Assembly (NCBI GenBank): GCA_964538615.1
Contig: CAZIGK010000007.1
Coordinates: forward strand, 29,638-93,637
Direction of reading: 5' to 3'
Length of the DNA: 64,000 bases
Origin: CAZIGK01 sp964538615
GTDB lineage: Bacteria > Pseudomonadota > Alphaproteobacteria > Rickettsiales > RI-342
In this document: positions 51,470 to 60,652 of the stretch, one piece after another
How positions within the stretch are numbered: position 1 is the stretch's first letter
Layout: every line of letters starts with the position of its first letter
Notes under the pieces: model-generated
The model's input: only the letters and a program-made list of their open reading frames with translations
Databases searched by the model: none
What the model was told of the DNA's origin: nothing
Translations under genes and position numbers: made by a program

Positions 51470-51496
51470 GATGTCCACCTGTGCGGGCATGACGGG
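51470..51496. repeat. Fragment of the intergenic repeat between gltB and gltD
   Basis: GATGTCCACCTGTGCGGGCA, then TGACGGG, matches the start of module 1 of the repeat at 22 of 27 positions. The rest of the 51320-51532 gap shows only a GCCCG/CGGGC hairpin. Confidence 0.5.
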
Positions 51497-51532
51497 GGAA
51501 GACCGTGTAGTAGCAAGGGTGAGGGAGATGAC

Positions 51533-52951
51533 TCACGCGGCTTTGCGAGAACTGTGGTGTTGGCTCATGTAATGCAGCATTGCATCCGCCGCTTCCCGAC
51601 CATCGCGGATGGCCCAGACCACCAGTGACGCGCCGCGCACGATGTCTCCTGCGGCAAATACGCCAGATAAGTGGGTCATATTTTGGGTATCCACTTTTAG
51701 GGTTCCCCATGGGCTGACCTGTAAAGCAGGTTCATTCCACAGGGTCGGCAGGTTATCGGCGTCGAAGCCGAGGGCGCAGATGACCAGATCCGCTTCCAGA
51801 GTATATTCACCATCCGGTACGGGTTCCGGTTTCTGGCGTCCAGAGGCATCCACTGCACCAAGGCGCATGGGTTGCACCATCAGGCCGCGTACAGCGCCAT
51901 CCCCCAGAAAAGCTTTGGGCGCAGAGAGCCATTTGAACTGCACGCCCTCCTGTTCCGCATGCCAGACTTCTTTTTGGCTGCCGGGCATGTTTTGCCGGTC
52001 ACGGCGGTAGAGGCAGGTCACAGAGGTTGCCCCCTGACGGATGGAGGTGCGCACACAATCCATGGCGGTATCACCACCGCCAATGACCACCACTTTTTTA
52101 CCTTCCGCATTCAGCGTGCCGGCATCAAATGCGGCAACTGTATCTCCCAGACCTTTGCGGTTGCTGGCAGTCAGAAAGTCCATGGCAGGAACAATATTCT
52201 TCAGGTTCGCGTTGGGGATACTCAGTTCCCGTGCTTTATAGACACCGGTGGCAATCAGAAGGCTATCGTGCTGTTGGCGTAACTGCGCCAGCGTATGGGT
52301 AGAGCCAATGTCAGCTCCCAGCACAAACTGTACGCCACTTTGTTCCATCCATTCCCGGCGGCGCAGCACAATTTGCTTATCCAGTTTGAAGTTGGGAATA
52401 CCGTAGATAAGAAGCCCGCCCACGCGGTCGTAGCGGTCATAGACCGTGACGCTGCACCCGGCACGGCGCAAGCGTTCTGCCGCAGCAAGACCCGCCGGAC
52501 CCGCACCGATAATGCCCACAGAATAGTTGTTTTCTTCTGCGGGAGTGAAGGGCTCTACCCAGCCTTCCGCAAAAGCGGTATCGGTGAGGAACTTCTCAAT
52601 GGCGCCAATGGTAATGGCGTTGAAGTCTTTATTGACCACACAGTTACCTTCGCACAGGCGGTCTTGCGGGCAAATACGGCCGCAAATTTCCGGGAAAGTG
52701 TTGGTTGCGGCGGAGGTTTGATAGGCTTCTTTCAGGCGGCCTTCTGCGGTTAGCATTAACCAGTCCGGAATATTATTTTGCAGGGGGCAGTGCACATGGC
52801 AGAAGGGAACGCCGCATTGCGAACAACGGGAGGCTTGTTCTTCCGCCTTCTCCCGATGGTAGCCGGCATAGATTTCCTGAAAATCCTCCCGACGTTCCAT
52901 GGCGGCGCGCAATTCGGGGTAGGATTGTTGGATTTCCGCAAATTTTAGCAT
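51533..52951 (-). CDS. gltD: Glutamate synthase (NADPH) small subunit
   Basis: 472 residues. N-terminal Fe-S cysteines: CSQCGVPFCHVHCPLQNNIP and CGRICPQDRLCEGNC. FAD motif GIIGAGPAGLAAAERLRRAG, second nucleotide motif KVVVIGGGDTAMDCVRTSIR, and the GD box FAAGDIVRGASLVVWAI. It passes electrons from NADPH to GltB. First in the minus-strand pair; in many bacteria gltB comes first, here gltD does. Confidence 0.98.
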   Translation of the reverse strand: MLKFAEIQQSYPELRAAMERREDFQEIYAGYHREKAEEQASRCSQCGVPFCHVHCPLQNNIPDWLMLTAEGRLKEAYQTSAATNTFPEICGRICPQDRLCEGNCVVNKDFNAITIGAIEKFLTDTAFAEGWVEPFTPAEENNYSVGIIGAGPAGLAAAERLRRAGCSVTVYDRYDRVGGLLIYGIPNFKLDKQIVLRRREWMEQSGVQFVLGADIGSTHTLAQLRQQHDSLLIATGVYKARELSIPNANLKNIVPAMDFLTASNRKGLGDTVAAFDAGTLNAEGKKVVVIGGGDTAMDCVRTSIRQGATSVTCLYRRDRQNMPGSQKEVWHAEQEGVQFKWLSAPKAFLGDGAVRGLMVQPMRLGAVDASGRQKPEPVPDGEYTLEADLVICALGFDADNLPTLWNEPALQVSPWGTLKVDTQNMTHLSGVFAAGDIVRGASLVVWAIRDGREAADAMLHYMSQHHSSRKAA

Positions 52952-53059
52952 GGTGCATCCCTGTTGGGTATTTTCATCGTTAAGGGATGCAACAGATTAC
53001 AGGGTGCGGTGCAGCTTGGCTAGGAAAAATAAACATAGCGTGATGACGCTATCTCTAAC

Positions 53060-53092
53060 ACAGCACCGGATGCCCATTGCCCCCGGTGCTGT
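53060..53092 (-). terminator. Hairpin after the YdcH-family gene
   Basis: ACAGCACCGG and CCGGTGCTGT, a 10-bp perfect stem, lie 24 bases after the stop. No T-run follows, so termination would need Rho or it is only an RNA end structure. Confidence 0.4.
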
Positions 53093-53115
53093 GAAACGTT
53101 CATGCGGTGATGCAA

Positions 53116-53361
53116 TCAGGCTGCTTCGTGCTTCTTCAGCATTGCAACAATCTGGTCTTCCAGTAACAGGCGTTCTTTTTTCAGTTTGCCCAATTCTTCA
53201 TCGGAAGCGGTTTCAATGTGCTGTTCAATGCGCACAATGTTTTTATCCAGTTGGTGGTACTGATCCAGCAGGCGGGCAAAATGGGGGTCGCGCATTTTCA
53301 GGCTATGAATTGCTTCATGGTATTCTGGCAGCAGGCTGCTGATATCGTGATGGTTTGGCAT
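53116..53361 (-). CDS. YdcH family (DUF465) protein
   Basis: 81 residues from ATG 53361 (AGAGG 10 bases upstream). Short helical hairpin: LLPEYHEAIHSLKMRDPHFA, RLLDQYHQLDKNIVRIE and LGKLKKERLLLEDQIVAML. The pattern DPHFARLLDQYHxLD is the DUF465 signature. Function unknown; cytoplasmic. Confidence 0.9.
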   Translation of the reverse strand: MPNHHDISSLLPEYHEAIHSLKMRDPHFARLLDQYHQLDKNIVRIEQHIETASDEELGKLKKERLLLEDQIVAMLKKHEAA

Positions 53362-53545
53362 GGCAAAGGAACCTCTGGTTGGGAGCGAATAAGGCGCATA
53401 TGCTACCATGAGCAGGCGCCCTAGCCGTGATGCATGTCACAAGGCGCATAAAATGAGCATTAGTTTCCGGGGAGGAGATGCTGTTTAGGTGGTTTTTTTC
53501 ACAGCCGAGACTGTGGCGGGCGCCTCTGCAATCGGCTGTGGGCGG

Positions 53546-54385
53546 TCACGGCTGCTGTGTGTAGTGCCCGGTGTTGGCCACGGCTTCCAGCCGTTGTGCC
53601 AGAAACTGACCGCTTTCCTGCGCGGGTTCTGCCAGTGCTTTTGGTGCATTCAGTACCAGCACGCCGCTACCGAGCATTCCGCGTCCGCTATCCCGCGGTT
53701 CATGGGTGCGCAATTCGCTCAGCAGAGTATCCCGTGGGAGCAATTGTTGCAGGGCTTTTACCATGGGCAGGTGATAGCCTGCGGGTAGAATAGGGTACCA
53801 TACCGCAATGATAGCCCGTGGTGCCTGTTGCAACATATAATCAACCGTTTCAACGGTTTGTTGATATTCCTGTTTTACTTCAAAGCTGGGGTCAATGAGG
53901 ATCAGGTTTTTCTGGTTGGCATCCAGTAGTTCCGGCACCTGATCATGTCCATTGCGGTAGAATAACCGCACATGACGATGTGGCGCGAAACAGCGTTTAA
54001 GTGCATCAAACTCTCTGGGGTGAAGCTCACACAGATGAAGGGGGTCATGTTTGCGTAGCAGTTGTAACGCAATCCATGGAGAGCCGGGGTAGCTGAGCAA
54101 TAACCCGCGCTCATTCATGCCACGTACAACCCCCAGAAGCTTTTTGACCCCGAACGGCAGCAAATGTGGTGGCAAAAGCCATAAGCGGTTGATGCCCTGC
54201 ATGAATTCTGCATTGCGCTTTGCTTCGGGTGCGGTCAGGTCGTAACGGCCACGGCCAGAGTGGGTTTCAAAGTAATGCAGTTGTTTGCTATCCCGCGTGA
54301 GGCTATGCATTAGCAGTGCCAGAATGCTATGCTTATGCACATCTGCGGCGTTGCCCGCATGGTACATATGTTGGTAGCTCAGCAT
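53546..54385 (-). CDS. rlmJ: 23S rRNA (adenine-N6)-methyltransferase RlmJ family
   Basis: 279 residues. MLSYQHMYHAGNAADVHKHS is the family start. YFETHSGRGRYDL is the SAM loop, and LILIDPSFEVKQEYQ holds the catalytic motif. E. coli RlmJ has DPPYE there; here it is DPSFE, a mild change. Methylates A2030 of 23S rRNA in E. coli. On the minus strand, divergent from the cystathionine beta-synthase gene. Confidence 0.93.
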   Translation of the reverse strand: MLSYQHMYHAGNAADVHKHSILALLMHSLTRDSKQLHYFETHSGRGRYDLTAPEAKRNAEFMQGINRLWLLPPHLLPFGVKKLLGVVRGMNERGLLLSYPGSPWIALQLLRKHDPLHLCELHPREFDALKRCFAPHRHVRLFYRNGHDQVPELLDANQKNLILIDPSFEVKQEYQQTVETVDYMLQQAPRAIIAVWYPILPAGYHLPMVKALQQLLPRDTLLSELRTHEPRDSGRGMLGSGVLVLNAPKALAEPAQESGQFLAQRLEAVANTGHYTQQP

Positions 54386-54581
54386 GGTATCCTGTTCCCC
54401 CGGCCGTCATGGTGGTGATAGGAGGCTAACTGTGAGGGCAAAGCGGGAGTGTGGCAAGCAAAACATGCCATGTGCCTGAAAAAGAAAGCCCATGCGCTTT
54501 TGGTGGGTGTGTTGGTGCTGACTCTGTGTTACAACGGCTTCTTCCTTGTGTCCCATTTGCCAGCGTTAGGAGAACATCCCT

Positions 54582-55949
54582 ATGCCCTATTCCAATGTGT
54601 TGCAACTGATTGGTCAGACGCCATTGGTAAAAGTCAACCACTTGGACACAGGCTGTTGTGAACTCTACCTGAAACTGGAAAGTCAGAACCCCGGTGGCTC
54701 CATTAAAGACCGCATTGCGCTTTCTATGATAGAGGCGGCGGAAGCGGATGGTTTACTGAAACCCGGCGGCCTGTTGGTAGAGGCCACGGCTGGCAACACG
54801 GGCTTGGGGTTGGCATTGGTGGCCAGTCAAAAAGGGTATCGGTTGAAGCTGGTGATTCCCGATAAAATGAGTCAGGAAAAAATATTCCATGTCAAAGCAC
54901 TGGGAGCCGAGGTGGTGATAACACGTTCGGATGTTGGAAAGGGGCACCCGGAATATTATCAGGATATGGCAGAGCGCATTGCCAAAGAGGAAGGTGGATT
55001 TTACGTGAATCAATTTTCCAATCCCGCCAACCCACGCACGCACATGCATTCTACCGGGCCGGAAATCTGGCAACAAATGGATGGCAAGTTGGATGCGATG
55101 GTCGTGGGAGTGGGCTCCGGTGGCACCCTGACCGGCTTAGGGCGATATTTTAAGCAAATATCCGGTGGGGCAGTAGAAATGGTGCTGGCAGACCCGAAAG
55201 GATCCATTCTGGCGCCGTATGTGCAGGATGGTGTGATGATAGAGCCGGGGAGCTGGCTGGTAGAGGGTATTGGAGAAGATTTTATTCCTGATAATTGCGA
55301 TCTCTCTCTGGTTGGTCAGGCCTATAGTATTGGTGATGACGAGGCCATTGCCACTTCCCGCGAGGTGTTGGCGAAGGAAGGCATATTATGCGGTTCATCC
55401 TCCGGCACATTGATAGCGGCAGCGTTAAAATATTGTCGGGAACAGAGCGCCCCTAAACGCGTAGTGACACTGGTCTGTGATACGGGGGGGAAGTATTTGT
55501 CTAAAATATATAACGAATACTGGCTGGATGACCATGGCATGATGGCACACCCGATGCACCATGATTTGCGGGATTTGATTGCGCGCCCACATACCCGGCA
55601 CGGGGTGGTCGTTGCGCATCCGGGGGATACGCTGGGAGCAGCGTACCGAAAAATGAAGATGCACGATGTTTCCCAATTACCGGTGATGCATGGAGAAAAA
55701 CTGCTGGGGTTGCTGGATGAGACAGATATTTTGCTGTGTATTATGGATAACCCGGCAGGGTTTCACATGAAAGTGGCGGATGCAATGGTGACAGAGCTGG
55801 TGACGATTCAGGCCGGAGAACCTATGGAGTCTCTGCTGCCGGTCTTTCGTAGAGGGTTTGTGGCGATTGTACTGGAGGGAGAGCGGTTTTTAGGCCTCAT
55901 CACCCCCATTGATCTGTTGAAATATCTGCGGTTACGTACTGCGCAGTAA
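54582..55949 (+). CDS. Cystathionine beta-synthase with CBS-domain pair
   Basis: 455 residues. PLP fold type II: QLIGQTPLVKVNHLD, SQNPGGSIKDRIALSMIEAA (Lys binding PLP), EATAGNTGLGLALVA, VGVGSGGTLTGLGRYFK and ILCGSSSGTLIAAAL. The C-terminal 120 residues are a tandem CBS pair (HGVVVAHPGDTLGAAYRKMK and VTELVTIQAGEPMESLLPVF). It condenses serine with homocysteine. Followed after 23 bases by the gamma-lyase gene, so the pair makes cysteine from methionine sulfur. AGGAG lies 8 bases before the ATG. Confidence 0.94.
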   Translation: MPYSNVLQLIGQTPLVKVNHLDTGCCELYLKLESQNPGGSIKDRIALSMIEAAEADGLLKPGGLLVEATAGNTGLGLALVASQKGYRLKLVIPDKMSQEKIFHVKALGAEVVITRSDVGKGHPEYYQDMAERIAKEEGGFYVNQFSNPANPRTHMHSTGPEIWQQMDGKLDAMVVGVGSGGTLTGLGRYFKQISGGAVEMVLADPKGSILAPYVQDGVMIEPGSWLVEGIGEDFIPDNCDLSLVGQAYSIGDDEAIATSREVLAKEGILCGSSSGTLIAAALKYCREQSAPKRVVTLVCDTGGKYLSKIYNEYWLDDHGMMAHPMHHDLRDLIARPHTRHGVVVAHPGDTLGAAYRKMKMHDVSQLPVMHGEKLLGLLDETDILLCIMDNPAGFHMKVADAMVTELVTIQAGEPMESLLPVFRRGFVAIVLEGERFLGLITPIDLLKYLRLRTAQ

Positions 55950-55972
55950 CCTATTGTAGAGGATGTGTTTAT

Positions 55973-57190
55973 ATGAGCTATCGTGATGTCTCGCATGCAG
56001 CTTACCCCGCAGCCAACCAAGCACTGGAACATGATCACACCGCACATGCGGGGTTTGATACGAAGGCGATTCATGCCGGGCAATTTCCTGATCCGGCAAC
56101 GGGTGCTGTGATTACCCCCATTTACGCCACCTCTACCTACAAACAGCCGGAACCGGGTGTGCATATGGGCTTGGATTATTCTCGCAGTCATAACCCCACA
56201 CGTTTTGCCTATGAGCGTGCTATTGCCGCTTTGGAAGGTGGAAAAGCTGGATTTGCCTTCGCTTCGGGTATGGCAGCCGCCGCAGCCGTGCTGGAGTTGC
56301 TACCTGCGGGTAGCCATGTCATTGCGACCGATGATTTGTATGGTGGTACATATCGGTTGTTTGAACGGGTGCGCAAAAGCAGTGCCAACCTGTCTGTCAC
56401 CTATGTGGATGTGGCGGATGTGCAGGCCGTGACTGCGGCAATTCAGCCTAATACGCGCATGCTGTGGGTTGAAACTCCCACTAACCCGCTACTGAAACTG
56501 GCGGATTTGGCAGCGTTAGCGGATATTGCAGGGAAAGCCAATCTATTGCGTGTGGCGGATAATACTTTTGCCAGCCCGTATTTGCAACAACCACTGGCGT
56601 TGGGGTTTGATGTAGTGCTGCATTCCGCCACCAAATACATCAATGGCCATTCCGATGTCGTGGGGGGAGTATTGGTAGCGGGAACCGATGCGCTGGCAGA
56701 GCAGATAGGGTTTATGCAGAATGCGACAGGAGCCATTGCCGGGCCGTTTGATAGTTTTCTGGCGCATCGAGGGCTGAAGACGTTGGGATTGCGTATGCGT
56801 CAGCATTGCGAAAATGCGCAGATTCTGGCGGAATGGCTGGAGACGCATCCTGCTATTGAACGGGTTATTTACCCCGGACTGCCCAGCCACCCGCAGCATG
56901 CGATTGCGGTAAAGCAGATGCGGGCAGGGGGCGGCATGATTTCCGCCATTGTGAAGGGAGGAGAAGCCGCAGCCCGACAGATGTTGAGCCGCTGCCGAGT
57001 GTTTACGCTGGCGGAATCGCTGGGTGGCATTGAAAGCCTGATTGAGCATCCGGCTATCATGACCCATGCTTCCATTCCTACAGCGGTACGCCGCAAGATA
57101 GGCATTGACGATGGATTGATTCGCCTCTCTGTCGGCATTGAGGATGTCGAGGATCTTCAGGCTGATTTGCAGCAGTCGTTGATGCGTTAA
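55973..57190 (+). CDS. Cystathionine gamma-lyase / gamma-synthase family enzyme
   Basis: 405 residues. PLP fold type I of the Cys/Met metabolism family: GFDTKAIHAGQFPDPATGAV, PIYATSTYKQPEPGV, SGMAAAAAVLELL, DDLYGGTYRLFERV, ADNTFASPYLQQPLALGFDV and HSATKYINGHSDVVGG (Lys binding PLP). Lyase and synthase cannot be told apart by these motifs. Adjacency to cystathionine beta-synthase favours lyase (reverse transsulfuration). Confidence 0.93.
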   Translation: MSYRDVSHAAYPAANQALEHDHTAHAGFDTKAIHAGQFPDPATGAVITPIYATSTYKQPEPGVHMGLDYSRSHNPTRFAYERAIAALEGGKAGFAFASGMAAAAAVLELLPAGSHVIATDDLYGGTYRLFERVRKSSANLSVTYVDVADVQAVTAAIQPNTRMLWVETPTNPLLKLADLAALADIAGKANLLRVADNTFASPYLQQPLALGFDVVLHSATKYINGHSDVVGGVLVAGTDALAEQIGFMQNATGAIAGPFDSFLAHRGLKTLGLRMRQHCENAQILAEWLETHPAIERVIYPGLPSHPQHAIAVKQMRAGGGMISAIVKGGEAAARQMLSRCRVFTLAESLGGIESLIEHPAIMTHASIPTAVRRKIGIDDGLIRLSVGIEDVEDLQADLQQSLMR

Positions 57191-57426
57191 ACACGTTGGT
57201 TGGCGCAGATTAGACGCATTTTTTTGTTCTATGGCAGGTGATTGCTGTACGTATGGTTTACATGCAAAACGCATGGCAAGCTTGGTAATGCGCGCCATCC
57301 ACGATAGCGTGGCATAGGTCATGAAAATTTCATGCTTCTGTCATGGATTTGTCATGCGCCGGAGATAGGGTATTGCAGCCGCAGAAAAAGCGGAAAGATA
57401 CACCCCTAAGCAATGAAGTCCTTTCC

Positions 57427-58563
57427 ATGACAACACCGACACCACGCAAATTATTGAATGCTATCTATAGTGATACCCAGCTCACGGATCATGCTGCTTA
57501 TGAAGCGAATGAAGCACGTATGGCCAGAGCACGCGATACATTTCGGGGACATACGACAGAAAACCGAATGGTGTTTGATTTGGTCGTTGCGTTGGCAACG
57601 GCACTGCAACGGGAAGGTGAACCTTTGCGATTGCTGGATATTGGTACGGAGGATTCGGATAATATTACCCGTATTGTACAACAGATGCTTGAGCAGGGTT
57701 TGGCGCAACCTGAGGTGATGGTGACGGATATTCGCCCGGAAATGCAGTCGAAAGTGCAGGCAACTTTCAGAGAGCGTGGGCTGCCGCTGCCCCAAGGTGT
57801 ATTTGGCGATATGACAGATTTTACGCAGCATGGCGCAGGTGAGATGCTGGAGGCCTTGGGAGTCACCGATGATCATGCACCGGATGTGGTGTTGTTTTCC
57901 CATGTCGGATATTATGTTCCATCTGACATGTTGCCGCGTGCGATGCATGAAATTAGCGGGCTGACGCATGCACGAGGGGTGAATGTGAGTATTCATTCGG
58001 ATGGAGATTCAACATTTGACCGTTTGCGCGTGGCACTGGGGGCAGAAATTCATGCGGAAGATAACGCCATGCAAGCAACCCATGGCCGCATTATGCAGGC
58101 GCACCGAACCAATAAACAGCCCTTTTTTGAAGTGCGTGTTCCGGCATCTTTGCTGCTGCCGAATGCGCCGGAAGTATTGAAAGCGGCGTTTTTTGCTGAT
58201 GTGAGACAGGCTCCACCTGAAATGCTGGCGCGCGCTGATTACGCGACATACCGGAATATACTGGAAGCGATGACTTACAAAACGCCCTATGCACATGCGG
58301 CGCGCAGTCTGGGAGAAGAGGGGTTGCAGGCATTATGGAATCAGGAGATTGCACCCGCCATTGCAGCGTCTCACGGTCGCGAGCATTTGGCGCTATCCCT
58401 AGGTGGGGGCCGTGTTGTGATTGGTTTTGGGCAAGGTGTGGAGCGCGATTTTGTAAGAGAGGTTCATACTGCCGCCAGAGAGTTTGCGCGCCAACAGCCA
58501 GAGCAAGGATGGTCAGACGCGGTGAAGCGTGCTTACAATCCGGCAGAAATAGCCCGGTATTAG
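57427..58563 (+). CDS. Putative SAM-dependent methyltransferase-like protein
   Basis: 378 residues from ATG 57427 (GAAG upstream); the frame extends back to 57343. Residues about 60-160 resemble a Rossmann methyltransferase: LRLLDIGTEDSDNITRIVQQ, VMVTDIRPEMQSKVQA, GVFGDMTDFTQHGAGEML and PDVVLFSHVGYYVPSDMLPR. The Gly motif is DIGTEDSDN rather than DxGxGxG. The C-terminal 180 residues match no family I know. The substrate is unknown. Confidence 0.65.
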   Translation: MTTPTPRKLLNAIYSDTQLTDHAAYEANEARMARARDTFRGHTTENRMVFDLVVALATALQREGEPLRLLDIGTEDSDNITRIVQQMLEQGLAQPEVMVTDIRPEMQSKVQATFRERGLPLPQGVFGDMTDFTQHGAGEMLEALGVTDDHAPDVVLFSHVGYYVPSDMLPRAMHEISGLTHARGVNVSIHSDGDSTFDRLRVALGAEIHAEDNAMQATHGRIMQAHRTNKQPFFEVRVPASLLLPNAPEVLKAAFFADVRQAPPEMLARADYATYRNILEAMTYKTPYAHAARSLGEEGLQALWNQEIAPAIAASHGREHLALSLGGGRVVIGFGQGVERDFVREVHTAAREFARQQPEQGWSDAVKRAYNPAEIARY

Positions 58564-58585
58564 GCCGTATCGTATTGGTTGTGAG

Positions 58586-58669
58586 GTGAGGCCATCCGAA
58601 AAAGCCTCACCCTGCCTCTGTTCATTCATTAGCAGAGGCAGGGTATTGAGCCGTATTTAAAAATACGGC
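58586..58669. terminator. Triple hairpin between convergent genes
   Basis: Three stems in a row: GTGAGGC/GCCTCAC (58586-58610), ACCCTGCCTCTG/CAGAGGCAGGGT (12 bp, 58609-58644) and GCCGTATTT/AAATACGGC (58650-58669). They fill the gap between the methyltransferase-like gene and the chemotaxis receptor gene and can serve both strands. Confidence 0.55.
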
Positions 58670-58679
58670 CAGTAGCGCG

Positions 58680-59969
58680 TCAGGCGGCAGCTTTTTTGGT
58701 GAGGGAATCCAAAAATACATGCACCTGCTGATCCAGCCGGTCTGCTTCACCGGAGAGGGCTTTCGCCGTATCCAGCAGGGTGAGGGCTACTGTATTGGCC
58801 GTTTGCACTTCGTTTGCTGCATCCGCAATATTGGAGTTCACTTCCTGCGTATTGCGTGCGGCGTCCTGCATGCTGTTGGCAATGGATACGGTCGTGCCGG
58901 ATTGCTGACGAACGGCAGAAGAAATATTGGCTGCATATTCCAGCACGTCTTTAATGGAGTCCTTAATGCTTACCAAGGCTCCGACGACTTCCGATGAGAC
59001 GCCCTGCATGCCTTTAATTTTATCCGCTATTTCTTCGGTTGCACGTGCGGTTTCCGAAGCGAGGTTTTTCACCTCAGTCGCAACGACAGCAAAGCCTTTG
59101 CCTGCTTCACCAGCGCGGGCGGCCTCAATAGTGGCATTGAGTGACAGCAGGTTGATACTGCCGGCAATTTCCTGAATCAGATGAACAACCTGACCAATTT
59201 CTTCGCTGAAACGGGTAAGGTCGCTGGCGGCTTTGTCTGCTTCTTCCGTGCGGGTGACGGTTCTGCCCACCGCATCGGTAGAGCTGCTGGCCTGTGATTC
59301 AATATTCACAATCGATTGCGACATTTCCGTAGAGGCGGAGGCAACTTTATTCAGGTTTTCCGCCGTAACGTCCGCAGCGGAGCGAATAACCTGCGTTTTT
59401 TGAATCACGCTGTCCATTTTCTGTGCCATTTGTTCAGCGGCTTGCTGCATTTGGCGGGAAGAGTTAATCAAGCCCTGAATGATGCTTTTGACCTGTGCTT
59501 CAAAGTCGGACGCCAGCTTTTCCATCAGGCGCTGTTTTTCCTCTTCCGCCTGCTTTTCGGCTTCGCGTTGGCGCTCTTCCAGCCGTTTTTTCTCTATGGC
59601 ACCCTCTTTGAACATCTGCACCTTGCGCGCCATGCTGCCAATTTCCGTACCTTCACGGGTGTAGGGAACCTCTACCCCCAAGTCTCCCTCTGTTAGCATG
59701 CGCATGGTCTCACCCAATCGTTTGATTGGGCGTGTGCATATTTGGTAAATCACAAAGCCCACCAGTGCATTCACAATGAAGGCGGCTCCAATCTGGCTCA
59801 TCAGATCGCTGAAGAATGGTGCGCTTTCCGCCTCACCAAACTCATGGCGCACATGAAGATAACTGCGTACACCAAAGGCAATACCGACGATAGAGAGAAA
59901 AAGACAGGTGGATTGCAGACGAAACGACAGGCTACGATAGATACGAAGAATGTTCAGCATGGATGACAT
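58680..59969 (-). CDS. Methyl-accepting chemotaxis protein
   Basis: 429 residues. Two transmembrane helices close together (about 17-37 and 57-75) leave only about 20 residues outside, so there is no classical ligand domain. A HAMP domain follows (TRPIKRLGETMRMLTEGDLG). The signalling domain contains INLLSLNATIEAARAGEAGK, then GFAVVATEVKNLASETARAT, the conserved hairpin tip. The sensed cue may be internal or membrane-borne. The C-terminus lacks the NWETF pentapeptide for CheR docking. Confidence 0.95.
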   Translation of the reverse strand: MSSMLNILRIYRSLSFRLQSTCLFLSIVGIAFGVRSYLHVRHEFGEAESAPFFSDLMSQIGAAFIVNALVGFVIYQICTRPIKRLGETMRMLTEGDLGVEVPYTREGTEIGSMARKVQMFKEGAIEKKRLEERQREAEKQAEEEKQRLMEKLASDFEAQVKSIIQGLINSSRQMQQAAEQMAQKMDSVIQKTQVIRSAADVTAENLNKVASASTEMSQSIVNIESQASSSTDAVGRTVTRTEEADKAASDLTRFSEEIGQVVHLIQEIAGSINLLSLNATIEAARAGEAGKGFAVVATEVKNLASETARATEEIADKIKGMQGVSSEVVGALVSIKDSIKDVLEYAANISSAVRQQSGTTVSIANSMQDAARNTQEVNSNIADAANEVQTANTVALTLLDTAKALSGEADRLDQQVHVFLDSLTKKAAA

Positions 59970-60108
59970 AACCTACAACGGTAATATTGACATTTTAACT
60001 AGAACAATAACGCGCAATGGTCAAAGAAAAATATACAAAATGAATGATTGCCTCTACAATTTGTAGTGTTTATTTGAGTGGGTTAACAACCAAATATAGG
60101 GTTATGCC

Positions 60109-60474
60109 ATGTTGATAGCCGGAGCTTTGTGGGCGCTGTTTTCTCTGATGCTAAGCGCATGGGTTCAGCACGCTATCATGGGGGATATATCTTCGCTACG
60201 TATTGCGCATCATTATCTACTGGTGCATGGTGCAGTGGTTTGTGGTGTGGGATATGGTCAGGTATCCGGGCATTTGCCAAGAGTGTCTGGCTGGCTGTTG
60301 TTGATGGGGAGTGCATTGTTTGCGATGGGGGTCTATGCCTCGCACTGGCGATTAGCGCAATGGGGTGTCATGGCGCCTGTGGGAGGAGTCATGATGATGC
60401 TGGGGTGGGCGTGCATGGCATTTTATGGCTTTAAACGCCGCAGGGAAACGGCTTCTTTACCCTTTCGGGAGTAA
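60109..60474 (+). CDS. DUF423 family membrane protein
   Basis: 121 residues with four hydrophobic helices. HHYLLVHGAVVCGVG, LLLMGSALFAMGVYASHW and APVGGVMMMLGWACMAFYGF correspond to the DUF423/YgdD pattern (HxxAL, FSGS-like, PxGG..LGW). Function unknown. It starts an operon with a DUF2256 gene 4 bases later and an FAD protein. Confidence 0.82.
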   Translation: MLIAGALWALFSLMLSAWVQHAIMGDISSLRIAHHYLLVHGAVVCGVGYGQVSGHLPRVSGWLLLMGSALFAMGVYASHWRLAQWGVMAPVGGVMMMLGWACMAFYGFKRRRETASLPFRE

Positions 60475-60478
60475 GCAC

Positions 60479-60652
60479 ATGAGAGGTGTCAAAAAACAGC
60501 ACCTGCCAACGAAAACCTGTATTGTCTGTCAGCGGCCGTTCATCTGGCGCAAAAAATGGGAAAAAATATGGCAGGACGTGAAATATTGTTCAGATGCGTG
60601 TCGTGCGATGCGGCAGGCAAAAATGGTAACGAGTGAGGATAGAAAACAATGA
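60479..60652 (+). CDS. DUF2256 zinc-ribbon-like protein
   Basis: 57 residues from ATG 60479 (GGGAG 8 bases upstream). KKQHLPTKTCIVCQRPFIWR, KKWEKIWQDVKYCSDACRAM is a full DUF2256: CxxC plus CSxxC, a small metal-binding fold. Function unknown. It overlaps the next gene by 4 bases (ATGA). In other bacteria DUF2256 genes often lie with FAD/NAD(P) or photolyase-type genes. Confidence 0.9.
   Translation: MRGVKKQHLPTKTCIVCQRPFIWRKKWEKIWQDVKYCSDACRAMRQAKMVTSEDRKQ

Noticed and set aside
54449..54661. 70-residue frame with a hydrophobic start upstream of cystathionine beta-synthase
   Set aside because: It overlaps the first 80 bases of a certain gene in another frame and has no ribosome-binding site; probably chance.
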